Shown here: positions 13,947 to 28,485 of the stretch, in pieces
Position numbering within the stretch: the stretch's first letter is position 1
Layout of the letters: the number at the start of each line of letters is the position of its first letter
Origin: Tillus elongatus
Lineage: Eukaryota; Arthropoda; Insecta; Coleoptera; Cleridae
DNA length: 64,000 nucleotides
Assembly (NCBI GenBank): GCA_964006375.1
Contig: OZ023262.1
Coordinates: forward strand, 200,160,778 to 200,224,777
Direction: 5' to 3'
Program-made: the position numbers and the translations under genes
The notes under the pieces: model-generated
Database searches by the model: none
What the model was told of the DNA's origin: nothing
Seen by the model: only the letters and a program-made list of their open reading frames with translations

Positions 13947-14557
13947 TTCATTGCATTAAATTATCTTTATCCATTCTACATACGCCATAAATATAAATCA
14001 TATGTTTAGCCAAAAATAAATCTAGGGAAGAATTCATACTGATAATATATAGTATCCAGATCAATTGTTTATTGGTCTGCGGCACCAAACCTGGGAGCTA
14101 CAGCGAGGTGTGCGAGACTTGAATACTGCGGACCCACACTGAGAATATCACTGCGGGTATCTTATTCATTCCGGGCACTTCCAGGTCTTTACTTTTAACG
14201 GCGAAATTAATTAATAAACTCGCCATCAACTGTAATACAAAGAATTGCATCGTAACATTATGCACTCGCCTTGCCATTACAATAAATCATAACATAACGC
14301 TTCGTAATTTCGGATTAAGATATTATGATCGCTCTTGCAGAGCGGAGTGCTTACACAAAAATGATATCTTTATTCGGGGTATTCTTAAGTCAATGAAGTC
14401 AAAATAATAAACGTCAGACAGCAGCAAATCCTCAAGTAGTTGCTATCAAATTTTGGTATTAATAGATAAAGTGATTATAATGCTCCTGCATACTTAGTGA
14501 CTTAGAGAATAGAACATCTTGTAGGTACCAACTACTTTATTTACATAAGGTTATATA
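13947..14557. other. Unassigned single-copy-looking DNA
   Basis: No recognised gene or repeat. Part of it (about 14080-14180) is locally less AT-rich than the surroundings. Confidence 0.35.
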
Positions 14558-14722
14558 CTGGGTGAGGATTTCAAAGTGTTACAATCGGATAACTGAAAAA
14601 CCGCTAAGTGTATTGTGCTAAAAATTTCGTGATAAATGGTCCGGGAATATTTTGACATTTATCCATCCTTTCCAATTTTAAGGGACCGGTGTCGCGTTAT
14701 AAATGTTAAAGGAAATGGCGTT
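14558..14722 (+). repeat. Solitary mariner-type terminal inverted repeat
   Basis: It starts after TATA with CTGGGTGAGGAT and ends near GCGTTATAAATGTTAAAGG. The complement of 22445-22617, the right end of another mariner remnant, aligns along its length (shared CGGATA, CTAAAAATTT and GGGACCGGTGTC blocks). No transposase lies beside it, and the GCAG copy C starts at its inner end. Confidence 0.6.
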
Positions 14723-14723
14723 T

Positions 14724-16060
<1,337 letters not shown>

Positions 16061-16098
16061 TAGAACCTTAAAAGTATAAGGAATTAAACCATTGATAT

Positions 16099-16810
16099 TG
16101 TTACAAAGCACCTCAATAGATGTAGTTGCGATGTTGCCACATCTCCAGAACTTCCCCAACATCTGCGAATTTTTGCACAACCTGGCAACACCGCCTCCAC
16201 ACCCTCCTGGGGGTACCTAGGGTGACCCCCCTCAGGCGAAGTCTCAACTCTCTAGGACCAGAAATAACGAAGTTACCCACTTGTACCCCGTCGGAACGGA
16301 TAACTGAGGTCTGCACATTCCGAACGCCCTGTATGCGCAGAGAACCCTTACACCCTGTATACGCAGAGAGATCTTATATTACGAGAAACACCTCTTGTGT
16401 AACATAGGAGTGATGACCACATTTGGATCAACCTGTATATACATCCCCCTGTATACACACGGGACCGATCTGTATTCACAGAGCGTTCTAGCAAAAGAAG
16501 GTCCTGGAATATTCTGGAATGGAACGCTCGCGAAACAAGGTATGACGTGTATATAAAGGCGAAAACAGTACAGGACAGTTCAGTTAGATAATGTTGAAGT
16601 GACTGGAAGAAGCAGCAAACAGTGTGAAGTGTTATAGAGTATCGACTGTAGTACCAGTGTAGAGACTTGTGTGCAGATTAGTAATTGTAAGGCTAGACAG
16701 TAAATTAAGTGTTTTGTGAGAGAGACATTGTAGAACTTTTATTGTATCCATATTTAGAGAGTAAATAAAGTTGTTTTGTTAAAATTTAAAGAACCCGGCG
16801 AAACGTAACA
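16099..16810 (+). repeat. Gypsy-type 5' LTR
   Basis: A 712-bp LTR bounded by TGTTAC and GTAACA. The U3 part has four loose repeats of CCTGTATRCRCAGAG (near 16331, 16353, 16449 and 16469), then a heat-shock element and TATA box. R/U5 has AATAAAG near 16764. The last 225 bp (from TTAGATAATG at about 16585) recur in the 3' LTR, which has about 17 extra bases near 18090 and otherwise few differences. Confidence 0.85.
16506..16558 (+). promoter_or_regulatory. Heat-shock element plus TATA box in the LTR
   Basis: GGAATATTCTGGAAT at 16506-16520 is a perfect run of three alternating 5-bp units (nGAAn nTTCn nGAAn), the heat-shock factor trimer site. A further GGAAC unit follows at once. TATATAAAG lies at 16550-16558, about 30 bp downstream. 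The match is seen directly; heat inducibility is inference. Confidence 0.7.
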
Positions 16811-16812
16811 AT

Positions 16813-16830
16813 TTGGTGTCAGAAGTGTGG
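16813..16830 (+). other. Primer-binding site, tRNA-Leu type
   Basis: TTGGTGTCAGAAGTGTGGG starts 2-3 bp after the LTR. It closely resembles the complement of a tRNA-Leu 3' end (TGGTGTCAGRAGTGGGA), with one extra base. It would prime minus-strand DNA synthesis. Confidence 0.65.
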
Positions 16831-16870
16831 GATAAGTGAGTGAATAAGTGAACAAGTAAGCTAGCTGTAG

Positions 16871-17935
16871 ATGGTAAACACCAGATCGACCGACTACGAC
16901 GAGATGGCTGAAATCAAAGTGTTGATGGTTTTACTCAAGAAGCAACGCGAGGAAGACAAAGAAGACCTCAAGAAGCAACGCGAAGAAGACGAAAAGAGGC
17001 GTCTTGAAGATAAAGAAGAACTCAAGAAGCAACGCGAAGAAAACAAAGAAGACCTCCGAAGTATGTTCCACAATATGAAAGTCGATGTAAAAGAAGAAAT
17101 TGAACAGATCAACGAACAAATAGAAAATGTGGACAAGAAAGTAGAAAATGTGGAAAATACAATAGGAGTGGTAAACAGGAAAGTAGAAAATGTAACAGAG
17201 GATTTGAACAGGCGATGGGAAGAAGTGGAGGGGTTGAAAGAACAAATAAAGATGATGGTGAAAGGCACAGAAGTCAGACATAGAGAACTGACAGAACAGG
17301 TGATGGGCCAGACTGATAGAACTCAAGCAAGAGGAGTTACTGGAATGTCCCCAGTTCAAAATCGTCCGAAAGAAGATATGCCAGTCGTGCAGCAGCCTCA
17401 TGGAACCTTGAAGCCGCCGACTTTTGACGGAGAAACATCGTGGCCCATGTACAGGAGGCAGTTTGAGGCGGCAGCTCTCAGCAATGGGTGGAGCGAACAA
17501 CAGGCAGCAACTGCTCTAATTCTCTCTCTTCGAGGTAAAGCCCTAGAAATCCTCCAGAACATCCCGGAGTCGAAACAGCAAAACTACTTAATAGTGATAC
17601 AGGCCCTAGATTTGAGATATGGTAACAATTACATGAGCCAGGTCTACCAGACACAACTAAAGACAAGGGTCCAGAAGCCAAATGAGACTCTGCAAGAATT
17701 TAGTGCCGAAGTGGAGAAACTTGTGCGACTAGCATATCCCCAAGCCCCAGAAGAATTTGTCAACCAGATCACCGTCCAAACCTTCATCGATGGAGTACTT
17801 GACAATGAAATGCAACAAGCTTTAAGGCTCGGAAGGTTCAAAACACTTACAGACTGTCTCATTTATGGCTTGGAATTTGAATTAGATAATGTTGAAGTGA
17901 CTGGAAGAAGCAGCAAACAGTGTGAAGTGTTATAG
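16871..17935 (+). CDS. gag: Gypsy-type Gag, C-terminally replaced by LTR sequence
   Basis: A 354-codon open frame starting with ATG 60 bp after the LTR. Residues about 15-115 are a very charged coiled coil made of repeated KKQREED/KEDL units and VENVEN heptads. Residues about 185-330 are a retrotransposon Gag capsid domain: LKPPTFDGETSWPMYRRQFE, then ALILSLRGKALEIL, RYG, and the FIDGVLDNEMQQALRLGRF segment. Gag would build the particle that packages the RNA. No CCHC knuckle and no protease follow. At 17883 the frame runs into LTR sequence and ends with 17 LTR-encoded residues (to CEVL). The frame has no internal stop or frameshift, so a protein could be made; function without the nucleocapsid is doubtful. 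Confidence 0.85.
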   Translation: MVNTRSTDYDEMAEIKVLMVLLKKQREEDKEDLKKQREEDEKRRLEDKEELKKQREENKEDLRSMFHNMKVDVKEEIEQINEQIENVDKKVENVENTIGVVNRKVENVTEDLNRRWEEVEGLKEQIKMMVKGTEVRHRELTEQVMGQTDRTQARGVTGMSPVQNRPKEDMPVVQQPHGTLKPPTFDGETSWPMYRRQFEAAALSNGWSEQQAATALILSLRGKALEILQNIPESKQQNYLIVIQALDLRYGNNYMSQVYQTQLKTRVQKPNETLQEFSAEVEKLVRLAYPQAPEEFVNQITVQTFIDGVLDNEMQQALRLGRFKTLTDCLIYGLEFELDNVEVTGRSSKQCEVL

Positions 17936-18122
17936 AGTATCGACTGTAGTACCAGTGTAGAGACTTGTGTGCAGATTAGTAATTGTAAGGCTAGACAGTA
18001 AATTAAGTGTTTTGTGAGAGAGACATTCTAGAACTTTTACTGTATCCATATTTAGAGAGTAAATAAAGTTGTTTTGTTAAAATTTAAAGTCTCAATTATC
18101 CAGAACCCGGCGAAACGTAACA
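17883..18122 (+). repeat. Gypsy-type 3' LTR, 5'-truncated
   Basis: Matches the last 225 bp of the 5' LTR from TTAGATAATG to GTAACA. An extra CTCAATTATCCAG-like block before AACCCGGCGAAAC is absent from the 5' LTR. The U3 part, promoter and heat-shock element are missing, so only R/U5 with its polyadenylation signal remains. Confidence 0.85.
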
Positions 18123-18130
18123 ATATAGTC

Positions 18131-18690
18131 ATACTTGGTGACCTATCCTGGCGTCGAACTGTCCTGTAGAAACTGTTTGAAGTTGGAAAATGTAAAAGCT
18201 TAGGCAAAATTGCATCGAGAACCAACTGCAGTGGTCCTTCTTCTGTAGAGGTCGGTCCACCAGTTTTTAAAATCGATAACTTCTTTGTATGTTATGGTCC
18301 TCACACTAACCGGGTTCTTTCCTCTGCACACTAACATCATGTCTTCATTCTTCTCGTGAGTAAATCCAGCCATGACGCCTTACTAATTAAATGTTGAATG
18401 TTCCGAAATCCCTGTTACAACGGGAGAATAGTGATATATTTTCTTGAAACGCCGAGATCTCTCTAGTACCAGAAGGAATCGGACCACAGTATTATTACGA
18501 TTCGGTCCTGGACATTCATCAGAAAAGATGTGTAGTTCGGTACTATCGGCGGAAATGTGAGATTGTATGTAATCGTTTACAAAGGCACATACTTCATTTG
18601 GTCTCTTCCGAGTCTGACCTTCATAATAAGTAAAAAAGATAGCAGTATTATCTTTCATATTATGGATCTCGAATGCATACACCTACAGCT
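18131..18690 (-). pseudogene. Repeat-encoded protein fragment (SDxCxGxNRNN motif)
   Basis: On the minus strand the open part (18383-18682) reads MYAFEIHNMKDNTAIFFTYY, then STELHIFSDECPGPNRNNTV and VRFLLVLERSRRFKKIYHYS. A further stretch downstream on the same strand gives DFKNWW (about 18250-18270). This resembles a large set of uncharacterised, multicopy insect proteins with a (S/T)D-x-C-x-G-Q-N-(K/R)-N signature followed by an HYFP and an FK-W-W segment. I take it to be a transposon-derived nuclease-like fold, but I cannot name the family with certainty. The copy is truncated and frameshifted. Confidence 0.5.
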
Positions 18691-18699
18691 GTCGAGTTG

Positions 18700-19630
18700 A
18701 GTTGAACTACTTTTATAATTCCAAAGTGGCTCAAATTAGAATGCAATGTTATAAAGCGGGATGAAAGGAAAGACCACAGTTATCTGAGAAAACCGGCTTA
18801 TATTGTTGTGAAGACCATTTTAATGTAGCCCCTCCTGATTTTCACAATGAATATTAGTTATATAAGGTTAAAATTCTTATCACACCTTATTATGTTAGGT
18901 TGTGACTTCGATGTGGTCAAGGTATGCTTATCCGTACATATTAAGTATTAACTTTATATTACTCTTAGTATTAACAATCGGCAAAAATCATGTTTATTAA
19001 TTAACGAGATTATTGGGTTTTCTTCCATTAATTATCTGTAATTAATTAACACAACATTGTTCAATCAAAAACATATGATAGATTTGAGGTTATGTTATTG
19101 TCATGTACTTAACTTTATTCAAAGCAAAATATATTACAAATAGCATGAATAAGTATACGATATACTTGGCTAAATATGTCTTCAACAAACATTGACTTAC
19201 TAACACATATGTTACAGGTTTTGCTCCTTTTATTACAGCATTTATGAAGTCTGGATTTTCCACAAGGATGATGTCATCATAAATGTATCAATTCTTGGCA
19301 AATTATCTAAATGCGCTTGTTGAAAACCTTTGTCTCCGATTTTATTACGAAAACTTCACACTATTCAATCAGAAGAAACACAATACCCTAATACAATTCA
19401 CCAACATGTTGAGAAACAAGCGACCATACTTATCATACCATAAGGCAAATGTAAACACGATATTTATTTACTGTCCAACTACATCATGACCAATAGCAGA
19501 ACGTTCTTGGTTACATGATAATAATTCGAATTTTGTTGATTTTTAAGTCTTTTTCTGCCCACTACATATATTTTCGGATATTTGCATGCATGTAGTAATG
19601 TTCTATGTATAAAAAACTATTAGCTAAATT
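18700..19630. other. AT-rich, nothing recognised
   Basis: No gene or repeat family identified between the fragment above and the Penelope-like element. Confidence 0.4.
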
Positions 19631-19689
19631 GTTAAAGGGAATAAATGAAAGGCTTTACTACGAGACAATCTTTTTAATTCTCAACCCTA

Positions 19690-19738
19690 CGCGTTTCGGC
19701 TGCTTTTATTGAGCCATCTTCACAGGTTTTTGACCTAA
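19690..19738 (-). ncRNA. Decayed hammerhead ribozyme in Penelope-like LTR
   Basis: Minus strand: TGAAGATGGCTC, an A-rich loop, CAGCCGAAACGCG and TAGGGTT. Stem II (GGCT/AGCC) and GAAA are kept, but the first core base is G where CUGANGA needs C, so activity is doubtful. The right-hand copy (about 21176-21215, plus strand) keeps CTGAAGA but has lost GAAA. Confidence 0.55.
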
Positions 19739-19809
19739 AGTGTAACGAGCTTAATGTTATTAAACGATCAGCCGTAAATAGCGTATCTACTGTTAGCTTA
19801 GTAGACAGA

Positions 19810-20379
19810 TTGATAAGAAAAACGAGCCGTCAGCACTTGAGGAAAACAAGCTCCAATCTCTCGTCCGCTCAGCCTGAGAGCCTTTCATACTTTCCTCTCA
19901 CATACTGCGGCCCCATCACTGCTGCATTCCCTCGTGTCCCTAAGAGAGATAACATCAAGTTCGCATACAAGTCAAGAGATACCATTAAGAAAATCTTGGG
20001 TCACAACAAGTATTATATTCCTCACCTCAAAAAGTCAGAGCTTTATTGTCTCACCCGCGGTGACCCGCAATATAACACCGTTTATATATGAAGAAAAGGA
20101 GGAGCACTGAGTACCAGAGTCTCTGAACATCTGAGAAGCAAAAGCAATGCTGACAACACCACTTCAGTCTTCGGTTGCCACCTTAGAGAAGGCAGCCACA
20201 TCTTTGACAAGGAAAGCGACGCCAGAATACTTCACCTATTAAGTTTTGGCACCGAACAATTCATCCTGGAGAAAATTGAGATTTACAAGTACATAAATGG
20301 CTCCAATAGCAATGTTCTCAATGTTTCCAGCACCTGTGCCATGAACTTTTCTTTCTTATACAGAACCCTGATTGAGTAG
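19810..20379 (+). pseudogene. Penelope-like ORF C-terminus (linker plus GIY-YIG), frameshifted
   Basis: The first frame reads SYFPLTYCGPITAAFPRVPK, then DNIKFAYKSRDTIKKILGHN and LYCLTRGD, then NTVYI, where a stop interrupts. The next frame continues LSTRVSEHLRSK, then FGCHLREGSHIFDKESDARI, LSFGTEQFILEKIEIYKYIN and FLYRTLIE before a stop. This is the Penelope linker followed by the GIY-YIG endonuclease: KSGVYKLTC and VYIGQTGR in intact proteins, degraded here to LYCLTR and VYI-stop. The R-x-x-E-H and the C-terminal E (LEKIEI) are kept. The enzyme would nick the target for target-primed reverse transcription; this copy is dead. Confidence 0.8.
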
Positions 20380-21389
20380 ACTTTCAATAATAGTGCTGCG
20401 ATTGACCTATGATCGATTCCAACCACGGAGCAAAACGCGACTTTTTTGGTTCTCTTTCCGTGCCGTTGACAGTTCTCCACTGGCCACAGTTCATCTGCCA
20501 CTTTTGGCTCTTATGTCACCTGTCACTTGTTCTTCTCAGTCTTCATTCAGGTTTTACCAGGTCCAGACTTCATTTTGCTGTCTGATAAAATAATAAATTA
20601 AGCGTCCTTTATATTCATCCTCTAGCTAATTAAAGTCTAGTGATGTTCTTGTTTTCTTGTTCTATGCTATTTTCGTCTGGAAATCTCAAGACAATAGATC
20701 AAAAACTAAAATATTGTCAACATTTCATATAGCTCCTTTCTGTAAAGAAGACAGAAATCTAGTAAGTATTAATCCCTAGCGGCATCCACTTTCTTTTTAG
20801 CTTTCTTTCTTTTTTCGCTTGTTAAGATGTTCTCGGGGTATTCTGCTCGGCAGTTCAGCCTGAGTTGCTTTGCTTTTTATGCTGTGATTGTCCATTTGCT
20901 TTTACATAGTTGATTAGTTTGTCTTTCTAACATGTTAATTTAGCTCCATCAGAGTAGTGTTCTTTTGTGGGACTGTGTTCCTGTTTTTAGATATATATTT
21001 CGTAGAAATATTTTATAACTCCTGACACACCTGTCAGTTTAATTTTTGCAGGGTCGTTAGGGCTTGTTTTGATGTCTTGACATCAGCTATTGCTGCTGTA
21101 GTCATTCGCATGTTAGACCTACCAAAAGGGTAGGTTCTGACAACCAACTTTTTACATTTCAGGTCAAATACCTCTGAAGATTGCTCAATAAAAGGAGGGT
21201 AGCGTAGGGTTGAGAATTAAAAAGATTGTCTGGTAGTAAAGCCTGTCATTTATTCCCTTTAATAATGTCAAACCCAAACGTATTGACGTTCAGAAATAAT
21301 ATTGGGTAAATGTAAAATTAATTTAATGGAAAATCCATGCAAATTGTCTATAGTGGGCTATAAACTTTCTTGGCACTCCAAAGCATCAT

Positions 21390-22330
21390 ATGGCATTTAA
21401 TCGATTAGAAGACCGGGTACGCAATACCAGGAATCTCCGTGCCAGCAAGGGAGCTCGAAGACAAACAAAAACCAATGATGATATGGCCGTTGGAGTTTTG
21501 GGTGAAGCTTCTCTAAATCCACACGTCAGTTCCAGACAACTTGCTACTAATTCGGGAATGTGTCAAAAATCTGTACTGAATATCCTATACTCATACAATT
21601 TTCATCCTTATCATATTTCTCTGCATCAGGAATTGCACGGACAAGATTTTCAAAATCGTGTACCATTTTGTAACTGGTTGAGAGTTAAGGCTCAATAAAA
21701 TAATGATTTTAAGAAGGGTGTTTTTTTCGGATGAGGCTATATTTACGAATCCTGGCCAAGTAAGTTTCTTTACTACGAATTTTTACTTCAGTTCATTGTA
21801 ATTTTCCTGCCTTTTGAATTTAAAATAAACAGACACAATACGCATTATTGGTCATCTTAAAATCCACATTGAATTAGAACTGTTGTCAATCATCATCCTT
21901 GGGGAGTCAATACTTGGTGTGCTATAGTCTGGAAAACAATCATTGGGCCACATTTATTTAAGGCTACCTAAATGGGGAGATGTAGAATGATTTGTTTAAG
22001 TCACAATTTACCTTAACTTCTGAACAACGTAGAAAATCAACCAGAAGGGGTTTGGTTTCAGCAATATAAAACCCCGCAACACTTTACTTTAGAGACCCTA
22101 AATAACATGTTTGAAGACATATGGATTGGTTGAGGTGGCCCGGTAAACTGGTCCGCAAGGTTTCCTGATCTCACGCCTTTAGATTTTCTCTTTTGGGGAC
22201 TTATAACATACAAAATTATGCCTATAACAACAACCTCGGCAGAAGATATAGGGACCTAATTGGACAATCACGTACGTTAACCCCCGAAATGTTGAAAAAG
22301 TGCGTTGAAGTTAAGATATTTCATGTTAGT
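21390..22330 (+). pseudogene. Mariner-type transposase, frameshifted
   Basis: An open N-terminal part (21390-21698) carries the helix-turn-helix region ending SVLNILYSYNFHPYHISL. Downstream pieces in other frames read FFSDEAIFTNPGQ (first catalytic D), WGVNTWCAIVWKTIIGPHLF, FQQYKTPQHF (second catalytic D replaced by Y) and WIG. NWSARFPDLTPLDFLFWGL then gives the third D. Several stops and frameshifts follow. It lies just right of the Penelope-like element, which may have removed its left end. Confidence 0.75.
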
Positions 22331-22444
22331 TCTTACTCTAATTTTAGGTATTAGAAAATTCATTAATATGCAACCACTAGAGCAAATGCAACGATTTTCT
22401 ACGTACGTACGCAGTTATTCACGGAGAATATAATTTTTGAAAAA

Positions 22445-22617
22445 AAAAAACATTTAATTTGACATTTGTAACGTGACACCGGCCCTTCAAAATGGGGAGG
22501 ACGGGTAAATGTTAAAAATATTTAAAAACGTGTCCCACAGCCTACTTATCATCTCACAAATTTTTAGCAAAATTCTCCGAGAACTTTTTAGCTATCCGTT
22601 TAAAAACTCTTACCCTG
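22445..22617 (-). repeat. Right terminal inverted repeat of the mariner remnant
   Basis: It ends ACTCTTACCCTG followed by TATA. Its complement aligns with the solitary end at 14558-14722, which defines a terminal repeat of about 165-170 bp for this family. Confidence 0.6.
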
Positions 22618-22744
22618 TATATAAAGCTAGTACTTTTAGTTAACATAATAGCATATTTCTAAATTAAATCAATTAAATGCGATGTCATCACAGTCTAGAG
22701 GCAACGTGCCCAGACGTTGAAACTATGATACATTGTCTCCAGCA

Positions 22745-23555
<811 letters not shown>

Positions 23556-23559
23556 GCAA

Positions 23560-24770
23560 TCCCATCGTCTGGCTTAAAAGCACAGCATACATTTTTAGTT
23601 AGGCTGTTTTTAAGTCTGGAATCATAAGAGTTTAACAGCTATTTTGAGCTCCACAATATTTACCGAAGAAGAGATCATATAAGCGGATCACATGCTTTCT
23701 AATTAAATATAAAATGACAATAATAAAGACCATAAATGAAACATTACATTAAGTAATCCTGGTTTTGAAAATTACTCGAAAAGGTGCATGAATAGAATAG
23801 AAGGCAAACCAGAGCCCAGAGAATAATGGTCACTACACAACAATAGTAACATCTTTGAGGTAACGCAACATACTCTCAGGCAACATAAAACACTAACATT
23901 ACATTCAAAGAAACTGGTAAATTATTGTAAATTTAGCTGAAAACAGTAAAGAAACTTATTCTTTTATTCTCCTACACGTTGCATAATAGCCGTGAGACAG
24001 TGTATAGTCGTATGACCGCTTAAATAACTGTGTCATCGAAATGACAAGGCGGCATCCGGAAAATGATAGAGAACTCCACTTATCTATCAGTGTTTACGAA
24101 AAGACGACTAATGAATACAGAATTTAAGCTAATGACACTAACCTGGCAATTATTAGGCTCATTTGTAAAATTCTCATGAATGAAAGGGAGTACAATATGA
24201 ATTCTTCGAAAACAGTAGCTTAATGACAAATGATAATTAGAATTGTCCGCAAATAAGGTCACGAAAACGAACGAAATCTATCAAGAAAAATTTATTATTC
24301 TTTATTAACTTCAATCATTTAATATCAGCCTTATTATTGCTTATTATGACATGTCAAGACGTAGAGAGAATGGCAAATTGTTGCTCTTATTAAAAATATA
24401 TAATAAATGACAGAATTATTTTCAACTCTATAAAATAATAAATAATATAAATAAAGTGGGAGGCTTCAAAGAAATACATAAAACTAAAATAACACTATAA
24501 CAATTGCTATTCTTATATTACTGTTTTTTTACTCTACCATCGTTGTTTCTATATTGGAACCTGTAAAGAGTGATTAACTTCTGAGTTTGCTAATTTATAA
24601 ATTAGAAAAACAAGGTTCATAGAGAAGCGGTAGGTACCTCAGTTTATTAAATTGTAGAGAAAACAATTTAAATTGGCGAAATTGAGCTATAGTCTTTTTA
24701 AACACTGCTGTACTATTAACAGCTCTGTAATTTACTTTTTTAGCGAATTTTTATATAAAAATTGCACATG
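23560..24770. other. AT-rich, nothing recognised
   Basis: No gene or repeat family was identified over 1.2 kb. Confidence 0.4.
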
Positions 24771-24771
24771 T

Positions 24772-26740
<1,969 letters not shown>

Positions 26741-26744
26741 TATA

Positions 26745-27264
<520 letters not shown>

Positions 27265-27963
27265 AAACGTCGGTCTATTTCCGCGAGAATCGCCAACTCT
27301 AACTATAAATAAAACAAATCCCGATTCAACACCCAAGCCCGCTGACTAATGGGTTAAGTAAGAGAAGCAATAGTAAGAATAGACCATTCGTGGATGGGTA
27401 ACCCACTAGGACCAACTCAGCAAACAGCCACCTACCAATATCACCTTAAACACAGCAAACTCGTGCGGAAACTGCCTTTCGATCCACGCCCCACCAATGA
27501 CTATATAGAGAAGTATCCAGACCACGGACAAGCATTCCTACATTGTTATTGCTTGAGTCTCATTTAACTTGTCATTTTATTGTATCTTGGGTATTTATAA
27601 GTCAATAAAGTATTTTTAAAATTCAAGTGCGTTAACAATAAAGTTAACTCGCGACTATGGCCACACACCTACGCCAGTGAGAAGTTTCACCTCACTATAC
27701 TGGAAATTTTGCCGAACCCCTGCCTTTCTCTAAGAAGGCCAGGAATCTTAAACGCGCTCAACATAGCATGGACACGGGACCGACGGCTTTACGCCTCCTT
27801 CGAATGGCGGAACGTGCAGACATTTAACTCGCTTTAATACAATACCACGGCCTCGGTTGTTGTTAATTTAGAGTATGTACTGAAAAAGTGAGAGGGGGAA
27901 TCTAACCCACAGTACCCTTAGACTCAGAGGCACACGTTCTTACCGCTGGACCACCGAGGCTCT
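27265..27963 (-). repeat. tRNA-derived SINE, copy 1, split by an insertion
   Basis: Read on the minus strand from 27963, the head is GCCTCGGTGGTCCAGCGGTA (A box TGGTCCAGCGGT), then GTGGGTTAGATTCCCCC (B box with a paired T arm). A body of about 220 bp shared with 28960-29276 follows. The body is interrupted by 27287-27649. RNA polymerase III would start in the tRNA-like head. Confidence 0.75.
27287..27649 (+). mobile_element. Candidate solo LTR inside the SINE
   Basis: A 363-bp sequence absent from the second SINE copy and flanked by CGCGA on both sides (27282-27286 and 27650-27654). It starts AGAATCGCC or GAATCGCC and ends GTTAACT. It contains CTATATAGAG (TATA-like) followed downstream by CAATAAAG. 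The insertion is seen directly by comparison with copy 2; the solo-LTR reading is inference. Confidence 0.55.
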
Positions 27964-28029
27964 CAAAAATGAGGCGAAACACGTTTCCTAGAATTCTCAA
28001 TAAGTGTTAATATCTTAAAAAACTTGGCC

Positions 28030-28485
28030 TGGCATTTTTGGTGACCCTAATGTTGGTCGTCTTTTCTTACCTGGTAACGTGAGTAGATATGTACTTGAAG
28101 TTGTTGGAAAACACGACTGATCCAATGTTGACTATATTATCGGGAATGATGAGGATTATTTTGAAGACAAGTTGGTATTTCAGCAGGATCCAGCTCCTCT
28201 ACACTACGCTTTCCCTGCTTGACAATCCTCGCCCACAAATTTCCAAATCGGTGGGTTGAGGGAATAAGTTTCATATACTGGTACGCACGATATGTCACCC
28301 CTACATTTATTTTTGTGGGGGCATATAAAATTTATTCTACTTGCCCCGATTCCTTATCAAATTTATACCAGCATAATCTAAACAAATGCCGCCGGTTTAC
28401 TCCAGAAATGTTACAGAATGTGCCTTGACGTAACTTGTAGTATTGTATGAAGGCTGGTGGTTTAAATGTTGAACATTTGATAAAC
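28030..28485 (+). pseudogene. Mariner-type transposase, C-terminal half
   Basis: The sequence reads DPNVGRLFLPGNVSRYVLEV, YIIGND, then FQQDPAPLHYAF with the second catalytic D. RWV and IYWYARYVTPTFIFVGAY follow, with the third D lost, then LQNVP-stop and a tail CMKAGGLNVEHLIN just before 28480. The tail resembles that of the 41-42 kb transposase (CMEAGGQQFEHLLN). A stop and frameshifts are present. The segment after it (28495-28800) probably holds the element's right end, finishing near TGGCCACCTGTATA. Confidence 0.65.

Larger units (their letters stand above)
16099..18122 (+). mobile_element. Gypsy-type LTR retrotransposon, deletion derivative
   Basis: The element begins TGTTAC and ends GTAACA and is flanked by ATAT on both sides (16095-16098 and 18123-18126), a 4-bp target duplication as in gypsy-type elements. 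It has a complete 5' LTR (16099-16810), a tRNA-primer site, gag, and then jumps straight into the last 240 bp of the 3' LTR. The capsid C-terminus, nucleocapsid and all of pol are deleted. Intact target duplications show that both outer ends are original. Confidence 0.85.
19634..21272 (+). mobile_element. Penelope-like element with inverted terminal repeats
   Basis: The left end (TTAAAGGGAATAAATGAAAG, through ACCCTACGCGTTTCGGCTGC, to about 19730) is complementary to the right end (about 21178-21272, ending TTTATTCCCTTTAA). These are terminal inverted repeats of roughly 95 bp. Penelope elements commonly carry such an inverted partial LTR, and GCCGAAACGCGTAGGG is a hallmark of their ribozyme-bearing LTRs. 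The interior keeps only the region after the reverse transcriptase and the GIY-YIG domain, so this is a 5'-deleted copy. Confidence 0.8.

Noticed and set aside
16113..16407. Overlapping open frames at the left end of the gypsy-type LTR
   Set aside because: They lie in U3 of the LTR, are less AT-rich than the surroundings and have no recognisable domain.
16894..17500. Two long Ser/Phe-rich frames on the minus strand
   Set aside because: They are shadows of the acidic, lysine-rich coiled coil of gag on the plus strand.
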